This document shows, one piece after another, positions 19,734 to 29,091 of a stretch of 64,000 nucleotides of DNA. Position numbers and translations under genes: made by a program. Every line of letters begins with the position of its first letter. Position 1 is the first letter of the stretch. Source of the stretch: Sphingopyxis sp. YR583 (GTDB lineage: Bacteria > Pseudomonadota > Alphaproteobacteria > Sphingomonadales > Sphingomonadaceae). The notes under the pieces were generated by a model, which did no database searches, was not told the origin of the DNA, and saw only the letters and a list, made by a program, of their open reading frames with translations. Location: positions 62,001 through 126,000 of the forward strand of contig NZ_FNWK01000001.1 of assembly GCF_900108295.1 (NCBI RefSeq), in the 5' to 3' direction.

Positions 19734-20468
19734 TCAAATCCCCTCGTCGTCCGCCAGCCGCCTGAGCCGTGCCGCGACGCGGTTGTCGGCGATGATCCGC
19801 CGCATCCGCATCAGCACGATGGCACCGAATAGCAACGAAAAACCAAGCACGGTCAAGCCCAGCGGCCATAACAGCGCGCCGTCGATGCTCGATCCGCGCA
19901 GCGTGATGCTCGGCCCTTGATGCAGGCTATTCCACCACACGACGCTGCGGTTGATGATCGGAATGTTGATCGCGCCGACCAGCGCATAAATCGCCGCGCC
20001 GCGCGACAGCGATCCGCCTTGCCGCTGCCCGTCGTCGCCGCTCGTCAAAGCAATGAAGCCCGCATAAAGGAACAGCAGGACCAGCATCGAGGTCATCCGC
20101 CCGTCCCATTCCCACCAGGTTCCCCAGGTCGGGCGCCCCCAGATCGATCCGGTCGCAAGGCAAAGCGCGGTAAACAACATGCCGGGTACGGCGATGGCGC
20201 GCGCCGCTATGCCCGACAACGGGTGGCGCCACACGAGCTGGATCAGCCCCGCGATGGCAAGCGAGGTCCAGCCGCCCATGCCGAGCCAGGCCGACGGCAC
20301 GTGAACATACAGGATCCGCGCGGTTTCGCCTTGCTTATAGTCGCCGGGAACCATCGCCAATCCGGCCCACGAGCCCGCGAGCACGAGCAACAGCCCGATG
20401 CTCAGCAGCCACGGTGTCAGCGGCTTGGCAATCGCAAGAAAGCGCGTGGGGTTGGCGTAAGCATGCAT
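19734..20468 (-). CDS. ccmC: Haem handling protein CcmC
   Basis: 244 residues, six membrane helices, with the WWD motif (WGRPTWGTWWEWDGRMTS) and the conserved histidine region HVPSAWLGMGGW. CcmC loads haem onto CcmE. It is the first gene of the operon; the usual ABC exporter genes ccmA and ccmB are not upstream, where 174 bases separate it from an unrelated gene on the same strand. Confidence 0.97.
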   Translation of the reverse strand: MHAYANPTRFLAIAKPLTPWLLSIGLLLVLAGSWAGLAMVPGDYKQGETARILYVHVPSAWLGMGGWTSLAIAGLIQLVWRHPLSGIAARAIAVPGMLFTALCLATGSIWGRPTWGTWWEWDGRMTSMLVLLFLYAGFIALTSGDDGQRQGGSLSRGAAIYALVGAINIPIINRSVVWWNSLHQGPSITLRGSSIDGALLWPLGLTVLGFSLLFGAIVLMRMRRIIADNRVAARLRRLADDEGI

Positions 20469-20642
20469 CGGGTCGCGTCGTCCTTAAGCGAGCCAGAGAA
20501 AGGGGTCCAGCAATTTGCCCGGCGCGACCCGGCGGCTCCTCTTTTGCCGCTCCGGCGCACACCGTCAACCGTCGTCGATTAACGCCGTGCCTGCTTGCTG
20601 CCTTTGAGCCATGTCAAATTGGCGGGGCACCTCGCCCGAAAC

Positions 20643-20996
20643 TCACCCCTCCGGGCGCGTCCATATCCAGCTTCCGGTCACCGCCGCGGCAAGCACCGGA
20701 ACCATCACCCACGGCCAGGGCGAAAAGATCGCGGCCAGCACGATGCTGAAGGCAAAGGCGGCGGTTGCGGCGATCTTGCCCTTGCGACTGATCGCGCCCT
20801 TTTCGCGCCAGGCGACGATATGATGTCCGAAATGCGGGTGCGTCAGCAGCCAGTTTTCGAGCCGCGGCGACGAGCGCGCGAAACAGAAGGCCGCGAGAAT
20901 CACGAACGGCACCGTCGGCAGCAGCGGCAGAAAGGCGCCGATCGCGCCAAGCCCCAACGACGCCCAGCCTGCGACCAGATAGAAATGCCGTTTCAT
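20643..20996 (-). CDS. DUF454 (YbaN-like) inner-membrane protein
   Basis: 117 residues. LVAGWASLGLGAIGAFLPLLPTVPF and ILAAFCFARSSPRLENWLL are the conserved DUF454 segments, and two more hydrophobic helices follow. The ATG at 20996 is preferred over the TTG one codon upstream. Members are small inner-membrane proteins of unknown function. It lies 49 bases downstream of the amino-acid dehydrogenase on the same strand. Confidence 0.88.
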   Translation of the reverse strand: MKRHFYLVAGWASLGLGAIGAFLPLLPTVPFVILAAFCFARSSPRLENWLLTHPHFGHHIVAWREKGAISRKGKIAATAAFAFSIVLAAIFSPWPWVMVPVLAAAVTGSWIWTRPEG

Positions 20997-21045
20997 CAAG
21001 GGCTGGCTTAGCGGAAATCGAACCCCGCGCCAGCCCTCGAAGATA

Positions 21046-22095
21046 TCAGCCGCGCCCGATCAGCTTCTGCGCCATCCGGTCGGCAACGGCCGACGCCGGC
21101 GCGCCGCTCGCCTTGCTCTCAGCCCAGATTTCGGCAAGCCGACCCGGAATCTGATGAATCCGGCTCTCGACTTCCTCGCGGTTGCCCTGCCCCAGATATT
21201 CGAGCGCGACGTTGATGATCCCGCCCGCATTGATCACATAATCGGGGGCATAGACGATCCCGCGATCGTGCACCCGCTGTCCGTCGGCGGCAGTCGCGAG
21301 CTGGTTGTTCGCACCGCCTGCGATGATCGGTACGCGCAGCTTCTCGATGCTTTGCTCGGTCAGGATCGCACCGAGCGCATTCGGGCTCAGTACGTCGGCT
21401 TCGATCTCCATAATCGCCGCCGAATCGGCCAGCTCCGCACCCAGTTCTTCCGCCAGCGCCTTTGCGCGCGCCAGATTGACGTCGGCGAGGGTCAGGATCG
21501 CGCCATCGGCGGCCAGCCGCCTCGCGACCCCGCCGCCCACGCTGCCGACGCCCTGAATCGCAACACGCACCCCTTTTGCACTATCGGCGCCGAGTCCCTG
21601 CTTGATCGCGGCGAGGATACCCAGATAGACACCGAGCGCGGTCTGCGGGCCAGGATCGCCACCGACTTCGTCGCCCGCGACGGGTAAGCCGCTGACATGC
21701 TTGGTCTGATGGGAAATCGCGACGATGTCGGCGACCGACATGCCAACATCTTCGGCGGTTACATAGGCACCGCCGAGCGAATCGACCGCACGGCCGAAGG
21801 CGGCAAGCAGCTCGGGGGTCTTGACGCCATTTTCGTCGGCAAGGATCACGCCCTTGCCGCCGCCCATCGGCAGGCCCGCCATCGCATTCTTGTAGCTCAT
21901 GCCGCGCGACAGGCGCAGCGCATCGGTGATCGCCGCCGCGCGCTGCGGATAATGCCAGTAACGGACGCCGCCCGCGCCCGGGCCGAGGTGCGTCGAGTGG
22001 ACGGCGATGACCGCCGTCAGCCCGCTCTGCCGGTCACGGAACATGTGAACATGCTCATGATCGTCGAAATCGGCGAAATCCCAGACAGCGGACAT
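21046..22095 (-). CDS. Leu/Phe/Val (Glu-family) dehydrogenase
   Basis: 349 residues. The catalytic Lys lies in GLPMGGGKGVILAD, and the Rossmann motif is VAIQGVGSVGGGVARRL; GGANNQLA and GGIINVALEY follow in family order. It should deaminate branched-chain or aromatic amino acids oxidatively to 2-oxo acids with NAD+, as the first step of catabolism. Length suits leucine dehydrogenase. A strong inverted repeat lies just upstream of the start. Confidence 0.93.
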   Translation of the reverse strand: MSAVWDFADFDDHEHVHMFRDRQSGLTAVIAVHSTHLGPGAGGVRYWHYPQRAAAITDALRLSRGMSYKNAMAGLPMGGGKGVILADENGVKTPELLAAFGRAVDSLGGAYVTAEDVGMSVADIVAISHQTKHVSGLPVAGDEVGGDPGPQTALGVYLGILAAIKQGLGADSAKGVRVAIQGVGSVGGGVARRLAADGAILTLADVNLARAKALAEELGAELADSAAIMEIEADVLSPNALGAILTEQSIEKLRVPIIAGGANNQLATAADGQRVHDRGIVYAPDYVINAGGIINVALEYLGQGNREEVESRIHQIPGRLAEIWAESKASGAPASAVADRMAQKLIGRG

Positions 22096-22104
22096 ATTTC
22101 ATCC

Positions 22105-22125
22105 TCACGTTAAAAAATTACGTGA
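22105..22125. promoter_or_regulatory. Palindrome TCACGTTA/TTACGTGA at the leucine dehydrogenase leader
   Basis: Two eight-base arms differing at one position surround an A-rich centre (AAAAA). It ends ten bases from the start codon of the dehydrogenase and overlaps its Shine-Dalgarno region (GTGAGG). It could be a repressor operator or a short mRNA hairpin controlling translation. Confidence 0.4.
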
Positions 22126-22191
22126 ACAAGCAATAATGCAACAGGCGCACCGAGTCACCCCAAAAGCGTCTATGCGCAATGATAGAGAAAA

Positions 22192-22269
22192 TGGGGCGAC
22201 CAACGGGGCTCGAACCCGCGACCTCCGGTACCACAAACCGGCGCTCTAACCAACTGAGCTATGGTCGCC
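22192..22269 (-). tRNA. tRNA-His (anticodon GTG)
   Basis: The minus strand folds as a full tRNA: acceptor GCGACCA/TGGTCGC, the extra 5' G (G-1) opposite C73 that marks tRNA-His, D arm GCTCAGTTGGTTAGAGC, anticodon stem CCGGT/ACCGG around loop TTGTGGT, T arm with GGTTCGAGCC, and an encoded CCA. Confidence 0.97.
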
Positions 22270-22370
22270 ACACGTCGGGCGAAACCGCCTGCGACAGCGC
22301 GCGGCGATAGGCGCGCCCTCCCCCTTCGTCAAGCATTGTTCGCTCACGCGGACACCACTAAAAGCACGCC

Positions 22371-23051
22371 ATGGCTGGCAACGAACATGTCGACATGGCG
22401 ACCTCGGGCGCCGACCGCACCGCCGAGCGGCTCGCCGCCGTCCCCGGCATCCGCCGCGCACCGACGCCAAAGCTGCAACAGTTCATGCTGTCCGGCTTTC
22501 TCGACGCCGAAACCTGCGCCGCACTGATCGCGCAGATCGACCGCGACGTGCGCCCTTCAACGATCGCCGATCCCAATGGCGACGACGCATTTCGCACCAG
22601 CACCACCTGCGACCTCGATCATCGCGACCCGATCGTGGTCGCAGTCAACGACCGACTCCACGACCTCACCGGCATCCCGCGCGAATATGGCGAACCGATG
22701 CAGGGACAGCGCTATGACGTCGGACAGGAATTCAAGGCGCACACCGATTATTTCGATCCGCACGGCGCCGACTGGGAAACCTATTGCGCGATACCGGGTC
22801 AACGTAGCTGGACGCTGATGATCTACCTTAACGAACCCGATGCGGGCGGCGCGACGCGTTTTCTAGCGACAGGGAAGATGCACCAGCCCGAGAAGGGCAA
22901 GCTGCTCGCGTGGAACAATGTGCGGCCCGACGGAACCGCCAACCCCGAAACGCTCCACCACGGGATGAAGGTGCGCAAGGGACGCAAATATATTATCACC
23001 AAATGGTTTCGCGAGCGCCCCTGGCCGTGGGCCGAGGGGGAACTGGCCTAA
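22371..23051 (+). CDS. 2OG-Fe(II) oxygenase, prolyl 4-hydroxylase-like
   Basis: 226 residues. The Fe ligands are His124 and Asp126 (HTDYFDPH) with His196 (LHHGMKV), and Lys206 (GRKYIITKW) should bind 2-oxoglutarate: the P4Hc pattern. EPDAGGATRF is the usual strand before the second ligand. Such bacterial proteins hydroxylate prolyl or other residues, or small molecules, in the cytoplasm; the target is unknown. The gene stands alone, convergent with the SIMPL gene. Confidence 0.9.
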   Translation: MAGNEHVDMATSGADRTAERLAAVPGIRRAPTPKLQQFMLSGFLDAETCAALIAQIDRDVRPSTIADPNGDDAFRTSTTCDLDHRDPIVVAVNDRLHDLTGIPREYGEPMQGQRYDVGQEFKAHTDYFDPHGADWETYCAIPGQRSWTLMIYLNEPDAGGATRFLATGKMHQPEKGKLLAWNNVRPDGTANPETLHHGMKVRKGRKYIITKWFRERPWPWAEGELA

Positions 23052-23070
23052 GCCAGCTCCCGCCCCGCCT

Positions 23071-23817
23071 TCACTTGACCAGGCGGTACTGGAAGTTCAG
23101 CGTCAGCGTGTTGGAGACGCGGCCGGGTTCGACCGGGGTCGCCTTCGCCGAACCGGCGTCCATCGCCATGCGCACCATTGGCATCGGCGGCTGCGGTCCA
23201 AAGCTGCCGCCTTCGCTGATCGATACCAGTTCGACGCCGCGGAACCCGGCGAGCCGCGCATAGTCCTGCGCTTTCGCTTCGGCCGCCTTGATCGCGGTGC
23301 CGCGCGCGCCGACGAGCTGCGCGTCAGGATCCTTCATACCAAAGAAGGGACCGTCGATGTTAGTACCGCCCGCCGCGACGAGGGCATCGAGCAGCGGGCC
23401 GATGTCTTCGATCTTCGGTGTCGTGGCGCGCACCGTGTTGCTCACCTGATAACCCAGGAAGCGCGGCGGCTGGCCGTCACCGCGGTTGTTATAATCATAT
23501 TGCGGCGACAGGCTGATGCCGCTCGTCTGAATGTCTTCGGCCTTGATCCCGCGTGCTTTCGCGGCGGCAATCAGCTTGTCCATCGCGGCGGCATTCTGGC
23601 GCATCGCTTCGACCGCGGTCGGTGCGGTGGTCGTCACGCCGGCACCGACCGTTGCCTGATCGGGGCGCGAACGCACTTCCTCGCTGACCGCGAAGGCCAG
23701 GATCGGGCCCTGGATCGTTGCTGCTGTCACCGTCGAACCTCCCTGCTGCGCGAGCGCGGGCGTTGCCGCCATCAGCGCCAGTCCGGTTGCCATAACGGCG
23801 AACATTTGCTTCGTCAT
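23071..23817 (-). CDS. SIMPL domain (DUF541) exported protein
   Basis: 248 residues with a signal peptide ending in APALA and a SIMPL domain from about residue 35 (VRSRPDQATVGAGV, then DKLIAAAKARGIKAEDIQTSGISLSPQYD and KAQDYARLAG). E. coli YggE is the best-known relative, linked to oxidative stress; the mammalian name refers to signalling. Periplasmic location is predicted. ATG 23817. Confidence 0.92.
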   Translation of the reverse strand: MTKQMFAVMATGLALMAATPALAQQGGSTVTAATIQGPILAFAVSEEVRSRPDQATVGAGVTTTAPTAVEAMRQNAAAMDKLIAAAKARGIKAEDIQTSGISLSPQYDYNNRGDGQPPRFLGYQVSNTVRATTPKIEDIGPLLDALVAAGGTNIDGPFFGMKDPDAQLVGARGTAIKAAEAKAQDYARLAGFRGVELVSISEGGSFGPQPPMPMVRMAMDAGSAKATPVEPGRVSNTLTLNFQYRLVK

Positions 23818-23951
23818 TTCATTCTCCTGTGAACCGGGCTTCCGGTCATCTGTGATGTCCGCCCCGTAACGCAGACGGAGCAGACCCGTTCCGGCCTTTG
23901 TGCTGAGTGCGCTTGCATGATGCTGAACGTATCGGTAGCGCGCCGTTCATC

Positions 23952-25727
<1,776 letters not shown>

Positions 25728-26210
25728 TCACCCCGTTCCGTAGAATCGCGCCAGCCGGTCGAGCGCCAGCCCCAGCACCAGCTTGCCCGATCGCGCGGGC
25801 CACCCCAGTGCCTTCTCCGCGCCGCCGATCCCCTCACCCGCGCAGATTACGCGCCAGCAAATGTCGGCCAGCCCAGGGCCCGCGGCATCGAGCGCCGCAT
25901 GAAAGCGCTTGTGCGCGTCGATCCGCGCCAGCGACGCATCCGACGCCCGCGCGCCGCCCCGGCTTTTTCCCGGCGGCGCGGCGCCCCACCGCATCGTCAC
26001 CCGAGCCGCCAGCCCCGCGCGCTCATAATCGCCGCGCAACCGCTCACCCGCAGCAAGTTGCGTCCCCGTCAACATTCCACGCGATGCCAGCCAGGCGATC
26101 GGGCTTTCGCAGACATTCACCGTCACATGCCGCATTACCTGTGGCCCTGCCTTACCGGGATCGATCCGGTCGTCGGGGTGGAGGCGCGTTTCGAGGCGGC
26201 GTGTAGTCAT
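25728..26210 (-). CDS. DUF6456 protein, candidate GTA activator half (GafA/GafY-like)
   Basis: 160 residues. SPIAWLASRG, AAGERLRGDYERAGLAARVTM, a variable basic linker, then HAALDAAGPGLADICWRVIC and GWPARSGKLVLGLALDRLARFYG give the DUF6456 pattern end to end. No membrane segment. As I recall, DUF6456 is the domain of the Rhodobacter GTA activator GafA and its split Caulobacter counterpart GafY; that link is from memory. Here no second half (GafZ-like) lies beside it. It is divergent from an XRE regulator, 88 bases apart, with a long element shared with the endolysin promoter. Function is inferred. Confidence 0.75.
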   Translation of the reverse strand: MTTRRLETRLHPDDRIDPGKAGPQVMRHVTVNVCESPIAWLASRGMLTGTQLAAGERLRGDYERAGLAARVTMRWGAAPPGKSRGGARASDASLARIDAHKRFHAALDAAGPGLADICWRVICAGEGIGGAEKALGWPARSGKLVLGLALDRLARFYGTG

Positions 26211-26244
26211 GCGATTCTCCTGTGCTGCACGCCGGGCTTGACAC

Positions 26245-26264
26245 TGGAATATTTTGTAGGAAAG
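26245..26264 (-). promoter_or_regulatory. Element A: CTTTCCTACAA(AA)TATTCCA between the DUF6456 and XRE genes
   Basis: Read on the minus strand the site is CTTTCCTACAAAATATTCCA, ending 34 bases before the DUF6456 start. The endolysin promoter carries the same 18 bases without AA (35629-35646). A TTGACA hexamer (26238-26243, plus strand) adjoins it and points toward the XRE gene, so a protein bound here could affect both directions. Confidence 0.5.
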
Positions 26265-26298
26265 AAGAAACCGATTTGGTTATTCAAGGATCGGTCCC

Positions 26299-26859
26299 AT
26301 GATCAACAGTATCCGTTCCGTCCGTCGCGCCAAGGGCCTGACGCTCGAGGAGGTCGGCCAGCGCTGCGTTCCGCCGACCACCGCGCAAACGATCGGACGG
26401 CTCGAAACGGGGACCCGTACCCTGTCGCTTGGTTGGATGAACCGCATCGCCGCCGCGCTGGGCGTCGATGCCGCCGAACTCGTCCAGCTACCGCAGGATA
26501 CGCAGCTCACGATCACCGCGCTCCTCGGCGCCGAGGGGGCGCTGGCGCCCACCCGCGTCGAACAGGCGCTCACCGCACGCCCGGGCGAGGATATGGTCGC
26601 GGTCCGCGTCACCTCATCGATCGGCGACTATCGGGCGGGAGACGAAATCTGGTGCCGCCGGATCGAAGGCGATTGGGGCAGCGTGCTCAACCGCGATCTT
26701 CTCGTCCCGCGTCCCGCCGGCCGCTTCTTTTTTGCCCGCCTGCTCAACGTCGACGGAGAGAAACTCCATCTTCTCCCGCTCGGTACCGGCCAGCGCCAGC
26801 AGGTCGTTTCCAATCCGCCGTGGGCCGCTGTCGCCACTCGCCTGCTCCGCACGCTCTGA
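26299..26859 (+). CDS. XRE-family transcriptional regulator with a LexA/S24-like C-terminal fold
   Basis: 186 residues. Residues 3-60 are an XRE helix-turn-helix (IRSVRRAKGLTLEEVGQRC, then TIGRLETGTRTLS and RIAAALGVDAAEL). The C-terminal part from ~95 (VRVTSSIGDYRAGDEIWCRR, then DLLVPRP and a closing beta stretch) resembles the S24/LexA beta-rich domain but has no clear SM-x-P catalytic serine context, so self-cleavage is doubtful. It sits in the position of a repressor, divergent from DUF6456. Its stop directly touches the GTG of a glycosyltransferase. A RogA-like GTA repressor role is inference. Confidence 0.85.
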   Translation: MINSIRSVRRAKGLTLEEVGQRCVPPTTAQTIGRLETGTRTLSLGWMNRIAAALGVDAAELVQLPQDTQLTITALLGAEGALAPTRVEQALTARPGEDMVAVRVTSSIGDYRAGDEIWCRRIEGDWGSVLNRDLLVPRPAGRFFFARLLNVDGEKLHLLPLGTGQRQQVVSNPPWAAVATRLLRTL

Positions 26860-28035
26860 GTGCCCGTCGTTCCGCCACTGCGCGTCCTGTCGATCGCGAC
26901 GCTGTTTCCCGACGCCGCCCGGCCGAATTTCGGGCTGTTCGTCGAGAAGAGCCTGCGCGCGCTTGCGGCACAGCCGGGCATCCAATTGATCGTCGTCGCC
27001 CCTGTCGGCCTGCCGCCCTTCCCGCTCTCCCTACACAAACGCTATCGCGCGCTGCGCAGCCTTCCGCGCAGCGAGCAATGGAACGGACTCACCGTGCTGC
27101 GTCCGCGCTTTACACTGATCCCGCGTTTCGGCGCGCGCTTCAATCCGGCGCAGGTCGCGCGCGCGGTCCTTTCCTCCACGCGAGAGCAGCCATTCGATGT
27201 CGTCGATGCGCAATTTTTCTACCCCGATGGCCCCGCCGCAATGCGCGTCGCCAGCACGCTCGGCCTGCCCTTTTCGGCCAAGGCCCGCGGCGCCGATATC
27301 AGCCACTTCGGCCACCATCCGGCAACCCGGCCGCAGGTGATCGAAACGGGCGAGAAAGCCGCGGGCCTGCTCGCCGTCTCCGACGCCATGCGCAGCGACA
27401 TGGCGGAAATCGGCATCGATCCGGCCAAGATCGCGGTCCACTATACCGGCATCGATACCGCACGCTTCCACCCCGGAGAACGCGCGGCCGCGCGCGCCGC
27501 ACTCGGCAAGGACGACACGCCCGCTATCCTGACCGTCGGCGCGCTCATCCCGCGCAAGGGACAGAAGTTGGTGATCGAGGCGCTGCCCGCCCTGCCCGGC
27601 GTCGACTATTGGCTCGCAGGTGCCGGCGACGAAGAAGACCGATACCGCGCACTCGCAGGCACACTCGGCGTTGAGGCGCGCATCCATTTCATGGGCCCAG
27701 TCGCCAACGCCGACCTGCCACAGCTTTATCGCGCCGCCGATGCGGTGGTCATGCCGTCGGCGAGCGAAGGCCTCGCCAATGCCTGGGTAGAGGCGCTTGC
27801 CTGCGGCACGCCGATCGTGATCAGCGATGCGGGTGGCGCCGCCGAACTGGTGACCTCGCCCGCCGCCGGCCGCATCGTCGGCCGCACCCCGGCGGCAATC
27901 GCCGACGCGGTCCGGACCATCCTCGCAAACCCGCCCGAACCGTCCAGTGTGGCGGCAAGCCTCGACGGCCGCTTCGACTGGGATCGCAACGGACGCGAAC
28001 TCGCCGCGCATCTGCGCGGCTGCGCCCGACGCTAG
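26860..28035 (+). CDS. Glycosyltransferase family 4 (GT-B fold)
   Basis: 391 residues starting at a GTG that directly follows the TGA of the XRE gene (no spacer), which implies translational coupling. LRVLSIATLFPDAARPNFGLFVEK is a typical opening; the C-terminal domain has LTVGALIPRKGQ and the EX7E region PSASEGLANAWVEALACGTPIV, where both Glu bind the NDP-sugar. It should transfer a sugar in envelope polysaccharide or lipid glycan assembly at the cytoplasmic side. Acceptor unknown. Confidence 0.92.
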   Translation: MPVVPPLRVLSIATLFPDAARPNFGLFVEKSLRALAAQPGIQLIVVAPVGLPPFPLSLHKRYRALRSLPRSEQWNGLTVLRPRFTLIPRFGARFNPAQVARAVLSSTREQPFDVVDAQFFYPDGPAAMRVASTLGLPFSAKARGADISHFGHHPATRPQVIETGEKAAGLLAVSDAMRSDMAEIGIDPAKIAVHYTGIDTARFHPGERAAARAALGKDDTPAILTVGALIPRKGQKLVIEALPALPGVDYWLAGAGDEEDRYRALAGTLGVEARIHFMGPVANADLPQLYRAADAVVMPSASEGLANAWVEALACGTPIVISDAGGAAELVTSPAAGRIVGRTPAAIADAVRTILANPPEPSSVAASLDGRFDWDRNGRELAAHLRGCARR

Positions 28036-28043
28036 ATACGGGA

Positions 28044-28075
28044 ACGCCGGCCCGCTCTTCCGAGCGGACCGGCGT
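28044..28075. terminator. Hairpin between the convergent glycosyltransferase and secF
   Basis: ACGCCGG and CCGGCGT plus inner CCGCTC and GAGCGG form a 13-pair stem with one C/A mismatch and a four-base loop. Only a weak T-rich run (CAATTTCAC) follows. It lies in the 63-base gap between convergent genes and could serve both. Confidence 0.7.
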
Positions 28076-28098
28076 CAATTTCACCGAACAAGATCGCC

Positions 28099-29079
28099 TC
28101 AGACGACCGCGCCGTCGTCCTTGCGTTCGACGCGTTCGCCGCCCTCGATCCCCGCCGACGTGCGCGGAATGAAGCTGTCAGGCCCGACCTTCAGCCACAC
28201 CAGCACCGGCGTCGACATCAGCACCGACGAATAGCCGCCGATAAACACGCCGAACAGCATCGCTGCGGTAAAGCCGAAAATCACATCGGGGCCAAAGAGC
28301 AACAACATGCCGAGCGCCAGCACCATCGCGACGGTCGTCATTACGGTACGCGACAGCGTCTCGTTGATGCTCAGGTTGAGGAGCGGAACGATCTCCATCT
28401 TCCTGTATTTTTTCAGATTCTCGCGAATTCGGTCATAGACCACGATGGTGTCGTTCAGCGAATAGCCGACGATCGTCAGCAGCGCCGCGACGCTGTTCAG
28501 GTCGAACTGCATCTGCGTCACCGCGAACAGGCCGAAGGTCAGCGAAACCTCGTGGAAAAGGCGCCCGAGCGCACCGACGCCGAACTGCCATTCGAAGCGT
28601 ATCCAGATGTAGATGGAAATGCCGAGAATCGCGAGCCCAAGGCTGATCGCACCGGTGCGGATCAATTCGCCAGACACCTTGCCCGACACGGTTTCGACCG
28701 ATCCGGTCTTCGCGGTCGGAAAGGCCTTCTGGATCCCCGCGACCAGTTGCTGCCCCGCGCGTTCGGCTGCGGCCTTGTCGCCTTCGGGCAACGCAGTACG
28801 GATCGATACCGCCTTGTCGGACCCGAACTGCTGGATCGTCGCTTCGCCAAGGCCGATATCGCCGACCTTTTCACGGATTTCGTCGATCGGTGGCATCGCC
28901 TGGGTAAATTCGACGCGAACCGACTGGCCGCCGACGAAATCGACGCCCAGGTTGAGCCCCTTCACCGCGACCAGAGCGATCGACACCGCCACGAGGAAAA
29001 AGCTCATGAACGAGGCGAGTTTCCGCCAGCGCAGGAAATCGATGTTGGTGTCGTCAGGAACGAGTTTTAGCAAGCGCAT
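28099..29079 (-). CDS. secF: Protein translocase subunit SecF
   Basis: 326 residues with six membrane helices and a periplasmic loop after the first. NLGVDFVGGQSVRVEF opens the SecD/SecF fold; GYSLNDTIVVYDRIRENLK carries the conserved proton-path segment. SecDF uses the proton gradient to pull preproteins out of SecYEG. It lies 12 bases after secD. Confidence 0.97.
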   Translation of the reverse strand: MRLLKLVPDDTNIDFLRWRKLASFMSFFLVAVSIALVAVKGLNLGVDFVGGQSVRVEFTQAMPPIDEIREKVGDIGLGEATIQQFGSDKAVSIRTALPEGDKAAAERAGQQLVAGIQKAFPTAKTGSVETVSGKVSGELIRTGAISLGLAILGISIYIWIRFEWQFGVGALGRLFHEVSLTFGLFAVTQMQFDLNSVAALLTIVGYSLNDTIVVYDRIRENLKKYRKMEIVPLLNLSINETLSRTVMTTVAMVLALGMLLLFGPDVIFGFTAAMLFGVFIGGYSSVLMSTPVLVWLKVGPDSFIPRTSAGIEGGERVERKDDGAVV

Positions 29080-29091
29080 CGTTTCGCTCCC

